A stretch of DNA of 5,433 bases from an uncultured Magnetococcales bacterium (GTDB taxonomy: Bacteria; Pseudomonadota; Magnetococcia; Magnetococcales; Magnetaquicoccaceae). This document shows positions 1 through 5,427 of the stretch, piece after piece. Position numbers and translations under genes: made by a program. Location: assembly GCA_903913345.1 (NCBI GenBank), contig CAIWLA010000454.1, positions 1 through 5,433 on the forward strand, in the 5' to 3' direction. The notes under the pieces were generated by a model, which saw nothing but the letters and a program-made list of their open reading frames with translations, had not been told where the DNA came from and searched no databases. Position 1 is the first letter of the stretch. Each line of letters starts with the position of its first letter.

Positions 1-267
1 CTTGGTGATCTTGCGGTGCTCGCCAGGGTCAATACCCTCGGCCAGCAGTCGCCGTGCCTCGTCGCGTCTTTCGCGGGCTTGCTTCAATGTCACTTCTGGA
101 TACACGCCAACGGACAGCCGTTTCTCCTTGCCCCCAAACCGGAATTTAAAACGCCACCATTTGCCCCCGCTTGGGGCAACTTCCAGGTAAAGACCATCTG
201 CATCAAACATCCGGTAGGGCTTGTCTTTTGGCTTGGCTTGCTTGATCGCTGTGTCAGTCATAGTCAT
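1..267 (-). CDS. P4-type tyrosine integrase, N-terminal part (runs off the left edge)
   Basis: Site-specific recombinase of the P4/DUF4102 integrase family, which inserts and excises genomic islands and prophages, usually at tRNA genes. Only the first 89 codons are present. They contain the arm-type DNA-binding domain: an AIKQAKPKDKPYRMFDADGL-type opening (residues 7-26), then LYLEVAPSGGKWWRFKFR (26-43), FGGKEKRLSVGVYPEV (44-59), and the ARERRDEARRLLAEGIDP helix (64-81) typical of the family. The catalytic domain with the Arg-His-Arg-Tyr residues would lie left of position 1. The ATG at 267 was chosen; an AGGAG at 279-283 lies 11 bases upstream, a rather long spacing. A second in-frame ATG at 261 is further from it. 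The gene points away from the tRNA-Ala gene 165 bases behind it, the standard layout for an integrated element. Family assignment is firm; whether the full gene is intact cannot be seen. Confidence 0.94.
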   Translation of the reverse strand, partial: MTMTDTAIKQAKPKDKPYRMFDADGLYLEVAPSGGKWWRFKFRFGGKEKRLSVGVYPEVTLKQARERRDEARRLLAEGIDPGEHRKITK

Positions 268-268
268 G

Positions 269-321
269 TTGGGGGCAACTCCTTTTGGCGGGGTGTCAGT
301 TGCCCCCTATGTTGCCCCCAA
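269..321. repeat. GGGGGCAAC repeat cluster over integrase promoter and ribosome-binding site
   Basis: Three copies of the 9-mer GGGGGCAAC / GTTGCCCCC sit at 271-279, 299-307 and 311-319. The last two are direct repeats 12 bases apart, and the first is inverted relative to them. TTGGGGGCAAC at 269-279 and GTTGCCCCCAA at 311-321 form a perfect 11-base inverted repeat. Related copies lie inside the integrase gene: TTGCCCCCAA at 128-137, and TTGCCCC at 161-167 paired with GGGGCAA at 173-179. By position they cover the candidate -10 box and the gap between ribosome-binding site and start codon. They could be arm-type integrase sites or an operator. The repeats are seen directly; the role is inferred. 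Confidence 0.6.
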
Positions 322-337
322 GATTCCTGGCTGTCAA
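309..337 (-). promoter_or_regulatory. Candidate integrase promoter
   Basis: On the minus strand a perfect -35 box TTGACA (332-337) is followed after 17 bases by CAACAT (309-314), a weak -10 box matching the consensus at three of six positions. The first GGGGGCAAC repeat overlaps the -10 box and the second follows directly, so a protein binding the repeats would block transcription. The -35 box is convincing; the -10 box is uncertain. Confidence 0.45.
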
Positions 338-364
338 CAGGTTTCCTCAGTAGTCTTCAGACAC

Positions 365-398
365 AAAAAAGCCCGTAAACATTGAATTTTACGGGCTT
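365..398 (-). terminator. Intrinsic terminator downstream of tRNA-Ala
   Basis: AAGCCCGTAAA (369-379) and TTTACGGGCTT (388-398) form a perfect 11-base-pair stem with an 8-base loop. Read on the minus strand, the stem runs directly into a run of six T (370 to 365). It starts 35 bases past the tRNA-Ala 3' end and would stop tRNA transcription before the integrase promoter. On the plus strand no T run follows directly, so it probably works in one direction only. Confidence 0.88.
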
Positions 399-432
399 AA
401 TGGTCTTTTTCGGTGATCTACAGAAGTAAATT

Positions 433-508
<76 letters not shown>

Positions 509-523
509 ATCACACAACCTCGA

Positions 524-552
524 ATTATCCACAATTGCCAACCCCGTGGCAA
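524..552 (-). promoter_or_regulatory. Promoter of tRNA-Ala
   Basis: On the minus strand TTGCCA (547-552) and GATAAT (524-529) are separated by exactly 17 bases. Each matches the sigma-70 consensus at five of six positions. The mature tRNA begins 15 bases after the -10 box, leaving a 5' leader of roughly 8 bases, typical of a tRNA transcription unit. Confidence 0.75.
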
Positions 553-577
553 GGAGCAAAGAAGATCGGGGCAAAAA

Positions 578-1333
578 TTATCGGACATCCCCTCTATACA
601 AAACCCGATCCAGATACAACCCCCACGGAGGAACCGTGGGACCGGCCTTGGTCCGGTCCTGGCTGCACAGAATTTCCTCCATGACCGATGGCGGACGATC
701 TCCTCGCCCGATCAAAGCCAACGTACCCACAATGTTGCGTACCATGTGCTGGAGAAAACCGTTCGCACCCACCCGAAGCTGAATCTCCGCTCCAACCGCC
801 TCTACCTCCATCCGGCTGATGGTCCGAACCGGATCCTTGGATTGACAAAAAGCCGCCCGAAACGCCGAAAAATTGTGCGTCCCCAGCAACACCAACGCCG
901 CATCCCGCATCCGGTCCACATCCAACGACCGGGGATGATGCCAAACCCGTCGCCGATCCAAGGCCGGTGCCGCACTCCGACCCGCCAGAATCCGATACTG
1001 GTACTCCCGATAAACGGCTGAAAAACGGGCGTGGAACGCCTCCTCCACCTCCTCCACCGCCAGCACCGTCACCCCCTCCGGGGTCATGACATTCAAGGCA
1101 CGCAAAAGAACCCACGCCTCACGCGGACGAACAGTGTCAAAGTGTGCAACCTGCCCCCTGGCATGTACCCCCGAATCCGTCCGGCCCGCGCCCAATACAC
1201 ACACCTCATGACCACACAACCGCGCCAGCGCACTCTCCAGTACGCCCTGCACCGTGACAATGCCATCCCGCTGACGTTGCCATCCCCGGAACCCACCCCC
1301 GTCATACTCCACTGTCAGACGAAAACGAGCCAC
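578..1333 (-). CDS. truA: tRNA pseudouridine(38-40) synthase TruA
   Basis: TruA converts uridines 38, 39 and 40 in the anticodon stem-loop of many tRNAs to pseudouridine. The protein has 251 residues, close to the usual 245-270. Visible motifs are the N-terminal VEYDGGGFRGWQRQ (8-21), the catalytic GAGRTDSGVHA (48-58) with the nucleophile Asp53, YREYQYRI (108-115) with the conserved Tyr, GTHNFSAF (151-158), the FLQHMVRNIVGTL helix (193-205) and the C-terminal KAGPTVPPWGLYL (229-241). The start is GTG at 1333, with AAGGA at 1340-1344 six bases upstream; the ATG at 1340 is out of frame. It follows rnfH on the same strand after 64 bases with no terminator between, so the two are probably co-transcribed. 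The gene looks intact, with a TAA stop. Confidence 0.97.
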   Translation of the reverse strand: MARFRLTVEYDGGGFRGWQRQRDGIVTVQGVLESALARLCGHEVCVLGAGRTDSGVHARGQVAHFDTVRPREAWVLLRALNVMTPEGVTVLAVEEVEEAFHARFSAVYREYQYRILAGRSAAPALDRRRVWHHPRSLDVDRMRDAALVLLGTHNFSAFRAAFCQSKDPVRTISRMEVEAVGAEIQLRVGANGFLQHMVRNIVGTLALIGRGDRPPSVMEEILCSQDRTKAGPTVPPWGLYLDRVLYRGDVR

Positions 1334-1397
1334 AGCCCATCCTTCTTAAACGGGTTCCCGGACACGGATCAGATGACCACATCTCCTGCCAAACGAC

Positions 1398-1700
1398 TCA
1401 ACCCTCCTCCTCCGCCTCGTCCGCTGCATCGGCAACCCCCTTGGCCGCTGCCGTTCCCTTCTTCGGCGGCTTGCCCAGAGCCGGACGATAAATTTCCACC
1501 CGATCCCCCTCGGACAAAACCTGTCCCAACGGCACAATCTTGCCAAAAATACCGGTCTTGCACTTGGTTAAATCCAGATTGGCAAACTTTTTGAGAATAC
1601 CCGATTTGTGGATCGCCTGTTCGACAGTAAACCCCTCCTCCACGTCCGTATCCAGCACAACCTGTTGTTTTTCTTCGGCATAGGCCACAGCGACTTTCAT
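1398..1700 (-). CDS. rnfH: RnfH family protein (UPF0125)
   Basis: A small protein of 100 residues with the ubiquitin-like (beta-grasp) fold of the RnfH family. Its molecular job is not well settled; the name comes from association with rnf electron-transport genes, and in many genomes it sits next to ratA and smpB. Diagnostic stretches are VAVAYAEEKQQVVLD (3-17), GFTVEQAIHKSGIL (23-36), the signature LDLTKCKTGIFGKI (42-55) and EGDRVEIYRPA (64-74). After residue 75 comes a Lys/Ala/Glu-rich tail ending in Glu-Glu-Glu-Gly, probably disordered. The frame stays open upstream to 1916, but the family starts here, and an AAAGGGA lies about 7 bases before the ATG at 1700. Neither ratA nor rnf genes are in view; truA follows instead. 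Confidence 0.92.
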   Translation of the reverse strand: MKVAVAYAEEKQQVVLDTDVEEGFTVEQAIHKSGILKKFANLDLTKCKTGIFGKIVPLGQVLSEGDRVEIYRPALGKPPKKGTAAAKGVADAADEAEEEG

Positions 1701-1751
1701 AAAGCGATTCCCTTTGGTAAATGGTCCATCGAAAACAATCCCCTGTCTCTG

Positions 1752-1793
1752 CCCGCTCGGCACCCGCACCATCCAATCGAATGTGCCACCGGG
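1752..1793 (-). promoter_or_regulatory. Hairpin in the rnfH leader
   Basis: On the minus strand CCCG and GGCAC pair with GTGCC and CGGG across a 19-base loop, with a small internal bulge of two against three bases. The structure would lie in the untranslated leader between the proposed promoter and the rnfH start. It matches no riboswitch class that I recognise, and there is no T run to make it a terminator. It could be chance pairing. Confidence 0.25.
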
Positions 1794-1840
1794 ACTCTCA
1801 GGATGACAGATACTTTTTGCGCTTTTTTCACGACCCGTAT

Positions 1841-1870
1841 AGAATAGCCGCATAGTCGGCTCTCTTTCAA
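1841..1870 (-). promoter_or_regulatory. Candidate promoter of the rnfH-truA operon
   Basis: On the minus strand TTGAAA (1865-1870) and TATTCT (1841-1846) are 18 bases apart, with four to five matches each to the sigma-70 consensus. It would give a leader of about 135 bases before rnfH. A short inverted repeat, AGCCG/CGGCT, lies inside the spacer. This is the best promoter-like pair in the 245-base gap between rnfH and the divergent ATPase gene; no equally good promoter was found for the ATPase. Confidence 0.4.
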
Positions 1871-1945
1871 GACACAAAACGCCACTATTTTCGCATCGGG
1901 CTTGCCATTGCCACAACGGTCAACGTCACAATAGGTTCTAAACTG

Positions 1946-2692
1946 ATGAAAATTTTCTCTGTTTATAATATCAAGGGGGGCGTGGGCAAGACCACCACCT
2001 CCGTCAATTTGGCCTACCTGTCCGCTGCGGCCGGTGCCCAAACCCTGATTTGGGATCTGGACCCCCAGGGGGGAACCAGCTATTACCTCTGCGTCAAGCC
2101 AAAAATCAAGGGGGGATCCGAAGAATTGCTCCAAAGCAAAACACGGACCATGGCCCAACTGCGCATGACCGGATATCCCAACCTCGATCTGCTGCCGTCA
2201 GACCTCTCCTACCGGCACCTCGACAGCCAACTGGCCAAAAGTGCCCGACCAACCCAGGGACTGGAACGCCTCGTCGCGCCTCTGGCCAAACAGTATGACC
2301 ATCTGTTTGTGGATTGTCCCCCCGGCTTGTCGCTGGTCACGGAAAATGTCTTCCAGATGACCGATGTCCTGCTGGTACCCATGATCCCCACCCCCCTCTC
2401 CCTGCGCGCCTACAATCGGCTGGTGCAATTCCTGGTCAAGCGGCGCACCAAAAAATTGCGGGTGCTGCCCTTTTTCAATATGGTCAACCAGGACAAACCG
2501 ATTCATCGGGTGGTCACCAAAAATATCAGCGAAAGACACCCCATCTTCCTCAAAAGCAGCATCCAGGAATCCACCTTGATGGAGGCCATGGGGGTCAAAC
2601 GGTCACCCATATTCACCTACGCCCGGGATTCCGCCGAGGCCGAATCCGTCCGCGTCCTGTGGCAGGAAATTATGGAACGGAGTCAATCATGA
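1946..2692 (+). CDS. ParA/MinD-type P-loop ATPase without visible ParB
   Basis: A cytoplasmic ATPase of the ParA/Soj/MinD (SIMIBI) family, members of which position DNA, plasmids or protein complexes by ATP-driven dimerisation. The 248-residue protein has the deviant Walker A box KGGVGKTT (10-17) with signature Lys10 and catalytic Lys15, the Walker A' motif WDLDPQGGTS (36-45) with Asp37 and Asp39, and Walker B HLFVDCPPG (119-127) with Asp123. There is no N-terminal helix-turn-helix, so it is the short, chromosomal/orphan type rather than a P1 plasmid ParA. The ATG at 1946 directly precedes the first beta strand; its ribosome-binding site is weak, with only AGG about 10 bases upstream. No ParB, parS, minE, flagellar or cellulose genes are near, so its cargo is unknown. 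The gene converges on cysM with a one-base gap. Confidence 0.88.
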   Translation: MKIFSVYNIKGGVGKTTTSVNLAYLSAAAGAQTLIWDLDPQGGTSYYLCVKPKIKGGSEELLQSKTRTMAQLRMTGYPNLDLLPSDLSYRHLDSQLAKSARPTQGLERLVAPLAKQYDHLFVDCPPGLSLVTENVFQMTDVLLVPMIPTPLSLRAYNRLVQFLVKRRTKKLRVLPFFNMVNQDKPIHRVVTKNISERHPIFLKSSIQESTLMEAMGVKRSPIFTYARDSAEAESVRVLWQEIMERSQS

Positions 2693-2693
2693 G

Positions 2694-3581
2694 CTACCCG
2701 AACAGAGGGGTGGAAAGATAACGATCGCCCCGATCCGGCAGGATGACGACCAGAGTTCCCCCCTCGGACAACTCCCCGGCCAGGGTCAAAGCGGCAGCGG
2801 TGGCCCCCCCCGCCGAATGGCCCGCAAAGATCCCCTCCTCCCTGGCCAGGCGATGCGTCATCTCCTGGGCGGCGTCGGCTGAGACATCCATGATCCGATC
2901 CACCCGTTCGGGTTCAAAAATTTTGGGCAAATATTCCTGGGGCCAGCGACGTATGCCGGGAATTTTGGACCCCTCTTCGGGATGAACACCCACAATCTGC
3001 ACCAACGGATTGTGTTCTTTCAAATAACGGGAGACCCCCATGATGGTGCCCGTGGTGCCCATCGAGCTGATAAAATGGGTGATCGTTCCCTGGGTGTCCC
3101 GCCAGACTTCCGGTCCCGTGGTGCGATAGTGGGCGCGCCAATTGTCCGGGTTGGAAAACTGGTCAAAAATGATCCCCTCGCCCGCCCGCACCATGGCCCA
3201 TGCCCGGTCGATGGACCCCTCCATCCCCGCCGCATCCGGTGTCAGTTCCAGGTGCGCGCCATAAGCCGCCATGACTGCCCGGCGTTCCATGGACATGGAT
3301 TCCGGCATGACCAGGGTGATGGGCACCCCCCAGCGGGCGGCAATCATGGCCAGGGCGATGCCGGTATTGCCGCTGGTGGGTTCGATGACACGCACCCCCT
3401 CGCGCAGCAATCCCGCCGCTTTGGCCCCCGCAAACAGGCTGAGTGCAGCCCGATCCTTGACCGATCCGGCCGGGTTGTTGCCCTCCAGTTTGGCCAACAG
3501 CCGAACGCCCTTGCAGGACGCGCCAATCCGGGACAACTCCACCAGGGGGGTGTTGCCGATACAAGATTCCAAAGTGCTCAT
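2694..3581 (-). CDS. cysM: Cysteine synthase B (O-acetylserine sulfhydrylase B)
   Basis: A PLP-dependent enzyme making cysteine from O-acetylserine and sulfide; the CysM isoform can also use thiosulfate, giving S-sulfocysteine. The 295 residues show IGNTPLVELSRIG (8-20), LEGNNPAGSVKDRAA (32-46) with PLP lysine Lys42, the substrate loop TSGNTG (69-74), the phosphate-binding GTTGT (175-179), the CysM-type HPEEGSKIPGIRRWPQEYLP (200-219) and the C-terminal PDRGDRYLST (282-291). The GNNPAGSVKDRA and PGIRRWP stretches favour CysM over CysK. Start: the frame is open to an ATG at 3608, but AGGAGG at 3587-3592 stands five bases before the ATG at 3581, so that one was chosen. In the C-terminal motif Pro282 stands where, as I recall, E. 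coli CysM has Cys. It appears to be a single-gene unit, divergent from the glycosylase gene. Confidence 0.95.
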   Translation of the reverse strand: MSTLESCIGNTPLVELSRIGASCKGVRLLAKLEGNNPAGSVKDRAALSLFAGAKAAGLLREGVRVIEPTSGNTGIALAMIAARWGVPITLVMPESMSMERRAVMAAYGAHLELTPDAAGMEGSIDRAWAMVRAGEGIIFDQFSNPDNWRAHYRTTGPEVWRDTQGTITHFISSMGTTGTIMGVSRYLKEHNPLVQIVGVHPEEGSKIPGIRRWPQEYLPKIFEPERVDRIMDVSADAAQEMTHRLAREEGIFAGHSAGGATAAALTLAGELSEGGTLVVILPDRGDRYLSTPLFG

Positions 3582-3586
3582 CGCGT

Positions 3587-3592
3587 CCTCCT
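3587..3592 (-). promoter_or_regulatory. Ribosome-binding site of cysM
   Basis: A perfect AGGAGG on the minus strand with a five-base spacer to the ATG at 3581. It decides the start codon against the in-frame ATG at 3608, which would add nine residues not expected for the family. Confidence 0.85.
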
Positions 3593-3613
3593 GCCAATGG
3601 GTTGCCATGCAGC

Positions 3614-3643
3614 ACTATAAATCGACAGGCCGGTGTTGATCAA
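3614..3643 (-). promoter_or_regulatory. Candidate cysM promoter
   Basis: On the minus strand TTGATC (3638-3643) and TATAGT (3614-3619) are 18 bases apart. The expected transcript start near 3607 gives a leader of roughly 26 bases. The -35 box is part of the palindrome TTGATCAA (3636-3643). It overlaps the promoter proposed for the divergent glycosylase gene. Confidence 0.5.
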
Positions 3644-3650
3644 TCATTAT
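3622..3650 (+). promoter_or_regulatory. Candidate promoter of the glycosylase-mutL operon
   Basis: TCGACA (3622-3627, five of six to TTGACA) and CATTAT (3645-3650, four of six to TATAAT) are 17 bases apart. The transcript would start near 3657, only about 14 bases before the ATG, with the GGAG ribosome-binding site just inside. That leader is short, so this is a tentative call. Confidence 0.35.
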
Positions 3651-3670
3651 CCAACCGAATGGAGCCTTTC

Positions 3671-4315
3671 ATGCGCCGTTTGTTTGATTCGCTGTTCTCC
3701 GCCTATGGTCCCCAGCACTGGTGGCCCGCCCAGGGTGTCGAAGAGATGATGATCGGGGCCATGCTGGTGCAAAACACCTCCTGGACACAGGTCACGCTGG
3801 TGATCGATCGAATGAAAGAACAAAAATGTCTCTCCCTGGCGACCATTCGGCAATGGCCGGAAGAAGATCTGTGGACTCTCCTGCGACCGGTCGGTTATTT
3901 TCGGGTCAAGAGCCGCCGTCTCAAAGCTCTGGCCGACTGCCTGGGAGGGTATGACGACCAGCCGGAGCGGCTCTTTCAGATGGAGACGGATCCCCTGCGC
4001 CAGACCCTGTTGCAGGTCCATGGGGTCGGCAAGGAGACGGCGGACTCCATCCTCTGTTATGCCGCCTGCCGTCCCCTGTTTGTGGTCGATGCCTATACCA
4101 AACGGCTCTTTCGTCGCCTGGGCTGGATCGATGAAAAAACGGGGTATGATGCCATCCAGACCATGGTCCATCAACCATTGCCCAGGGATGCCCATCTGCT
4201 GGGCGAGTTGCACGCCTTGATTGTCCATCATGCCAAGGTCCATTGCCGGACAAAACCGGTCTGCCTCCACTGTCCGCTCCCTTTTTGTCCCCATCATGAA
4301 AGGTATTCGCCATGA
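3671..4315 (+). CDS. Endonuclease III-like HhH-GPD DNA glycosylase with 4Fe-4S motif
   Basis: A base-excision repair glycosylase of the endonuclease III superfamily, removing damaged bases from DNA; which lesion is not certain. The 214 residues show an N-terminal helix with LVQNTSWTQV (32-41), the helix-hairpin-helix LQVHGVGKETADSIL (114-128), the catalytic Asp140 in LFVVDAYTKRLFRRLG (136-151), and C-terminal cysteines 192, 198, 201 and 206. Those cysteines form CX5CX2CX4C, a slightly compressed form of the CX6CX2CX5C iron-sulfur cluster site of Nth and MutY. At the position of the lyase lysine in E. coli Nth (GVGRKTAN) this protein has Glu122, so it may be a monofunctional glycosylase; the KETADSILCY stretch recalls the MagIII 3-methyladenine group. 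The start is ATG 3671, with GGAG at 3661-3664 six bases upstream; earlier in-frame ATGs lack one. Its stop overlaps the mutL start by four bases. Confidence 0.88.
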   Translation: MRRLFDSLFSAYGPQHWWPAQGVEEMMIGAMLVQNTSWTQVTLVIDRMKEQKCLSLATIRQWPEEDLWTLLRPVGYFRVKSRRLKALADCLGGYDDQPERLFQMETDPLRQTLLQVHGVGKETADSILCYAACRPLFVVDAYTKRLFRRLGWIDEKTGYDAIQTMVHQPLPRDAHLLGELHALIVHHAKVHCRTKPVCLHCPLPFCPHHERYSP

Positions 4316-5427
4316 CGACGATTGATTCCCCTCCCCCGCGTGGTCGGCCCATTCAGCGTTTATCCGAGGTGCTGTCCAATCAGATTGCGGCGGGTGAGGT
4401 GGTGGAACGCCCGGCCTCGGTCGTCAAAGAGTTGGTGGAAAACAGCCTGGATGCCGGTGCCAGTCGCATCGAGGTATGGATTGAACAGGGGGGCAAACGG
4501 TTGATCCGGGTGGTGGATAATGGTCACGGAATGGAAGATGGCCAGGCCCGCCTCGCCCTGGAACGCCATGCCACCTCCAAGATTGCTTCGGTGGAGGATC
4601 TGTTTGCCATTCAAACCTTGGGCTTTCGGGGTGAGGCCCTCCCCTCCATCGCCTCGGTCTCCCATTTTGAGCTGGAGAGTCGGATCGCCGAACAGGTGGA
4701 TGGGGTCCATCTGGCCGTGCGGGGAGGCCAGTGGGAAGAGGAGAGCCGCCTCGTCATGCCCGTTGGCACCCGCATCACCGTGCGCAATCTGTTTTTCAAC
4801 ACCCCGGCCCGTCTCAAGTTTATGAGCGCGGAAAATACCGAGGCGCAGCATGTCACCGAATGGATTCAACGCCTGGCCATGGCCCACCCGGAGAGCGGTT
4901 TCAAACTCTGGATCAATGGCCGGGAGAGCCTGGAGATGCGGGCGGGCACCGGGGAATATTGGGTCGGACAACGGCTGGCCACCCTCTTTGGCGACGACTT
5001 TTTGGCCAACTGTCTGGAACTGGAGAGCCATCAGGAACATGTCGCCGTCTCCGGGTGGGTGGGACTGCCTGCCCTGAGTCGCAGCAACGCCCGCAGCATC
5101 CATCTGTTTGTCAATGGCCGTTGGGTGCGGGACAAGGTGATCATTGCCGCTGTCCGGGAGGCCTATCGGGATTTGCTGGCCTCGAACCGCTATCCCGTCC
5201 TGGTCCTGTTTATTCAGGTGCCACCCGACACGGTGGATGTCAACGTCCATCCCTCCAAGCAGGAGGTCCGTTTTCATCAACAAACGTTTGTTTATTCCAC
5301 CGTGCGCCGGGCCATCGAAGCGGCATTGGCCACGTTGGGGAGGCGCACCTTTCAATCGTCCGAGCAACCATCCCCTCCGCCGCAATGGTTCATTCCGGGG
5401 ATGACAAAGAGCCGAAAGAACTCCTGA
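4312..5427 (+). CDS. mutL: DNA mismatch repair protein MutL, ATPase/transducer part only
   Basis: MutL links mismatch recognition by MutS to downstream strand removal. The frame encodes 371 residues, whereas MutL is usually about 600 or more. The GHKL ATPase motifs are complete: NQIAAGEVVERPASVVKELV (23-42), with general base Glu40 and Mg-binding Asn44 in ENSLDAGA (43-50), DNGHGM (69-74), GFRGEAL (104-110) and GTRITVRNLFFNTPARLKF (152-170). The transducer domain carries FVNGRWV (266-272) and DVNVHPSKQEVRF (309-321) with conserved Lys316. After about residue 340 comes a Pro/Ser-rich stretch like the start of the family linker, then a TGA at 5425-5427. The C-terminal dimerisation/endonuclease domain is absent. 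The start ATG overlaps the glycosylase stop (ATGA), with AAAGG 8 bases before, so translation is probably coupled; it adds about ten residues before the usual MutL start. Either a truncated gene or a frame disruption. Confidence 0.93.
   Translation: MTTIDSPPPRGRPIQRLSEVLSNQIAAGEVVERPASVVKELVENSLDAGASRIEVWIEQGGKRLIRVVDNGHGMEDGQARLALERHATSKIASVEDLFAIQTLGFRGEALPSIASVSHFELESRIAEQVDGVHLAVRGGQWEEESRLVMPVGTRITVRNLFFNTPARLKFMSAENTEAQHVTEWIQRLAMAHPESGFKLWINGRESLEMRAGTGEYWVGQRLATLFGDDFLANCLELESHQEHVAVSGWVGLPALSRSNARSIHLFVNGRWVRDKVIIAAVREAYRDLLASNRYPVLVLFIQVPPDTVDVNVHPSKQEVRFHQQTFVYSTVRRAIEAALATLGRRTFQSSEQPSPPPQWFIPGMTKSRKNS

Noticed and set aside
1403..1440. CCTCCT/CCGCCT-rich stretch considered as a tandem repeat
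   Set aside because: It encodes the Glu/Ala-rich tail of RnfH and has no regular unit longer than a codon.
1701..1916. Upstream extension of the rnfH frame to an ATG at 1916 (172 residues in total)
   Set aside because: The added part resembles no RnfH N-terminus, has no ribosome-binding site at its start, and the family begins at the ATG at 1700, which has a good one.
2982..3620. Plus-strand open frame (212 codons) opposite cysM
   Set aside because: It is antisense to conserved CysM motifs and its composition is Gly/Arg/His-rich, without a domain.
3602..3670. Longer N-terminus of the glycosylase from the ATG at 3602 or 3659
   Set aside because: The first lies in the cysM promoter region and neither has a ribosome-binding site, whereas the ATG at 3671 has GGAG at a six-base spacing.
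4360..5385. Long minus-strand open frame (341 codons) opposite mutL
   Set aside because: It is entirely antisense to the highly conserved MutL ATPase domain. Its translation shows no recognisable family and is the usual side effect of GC-rich codon use.
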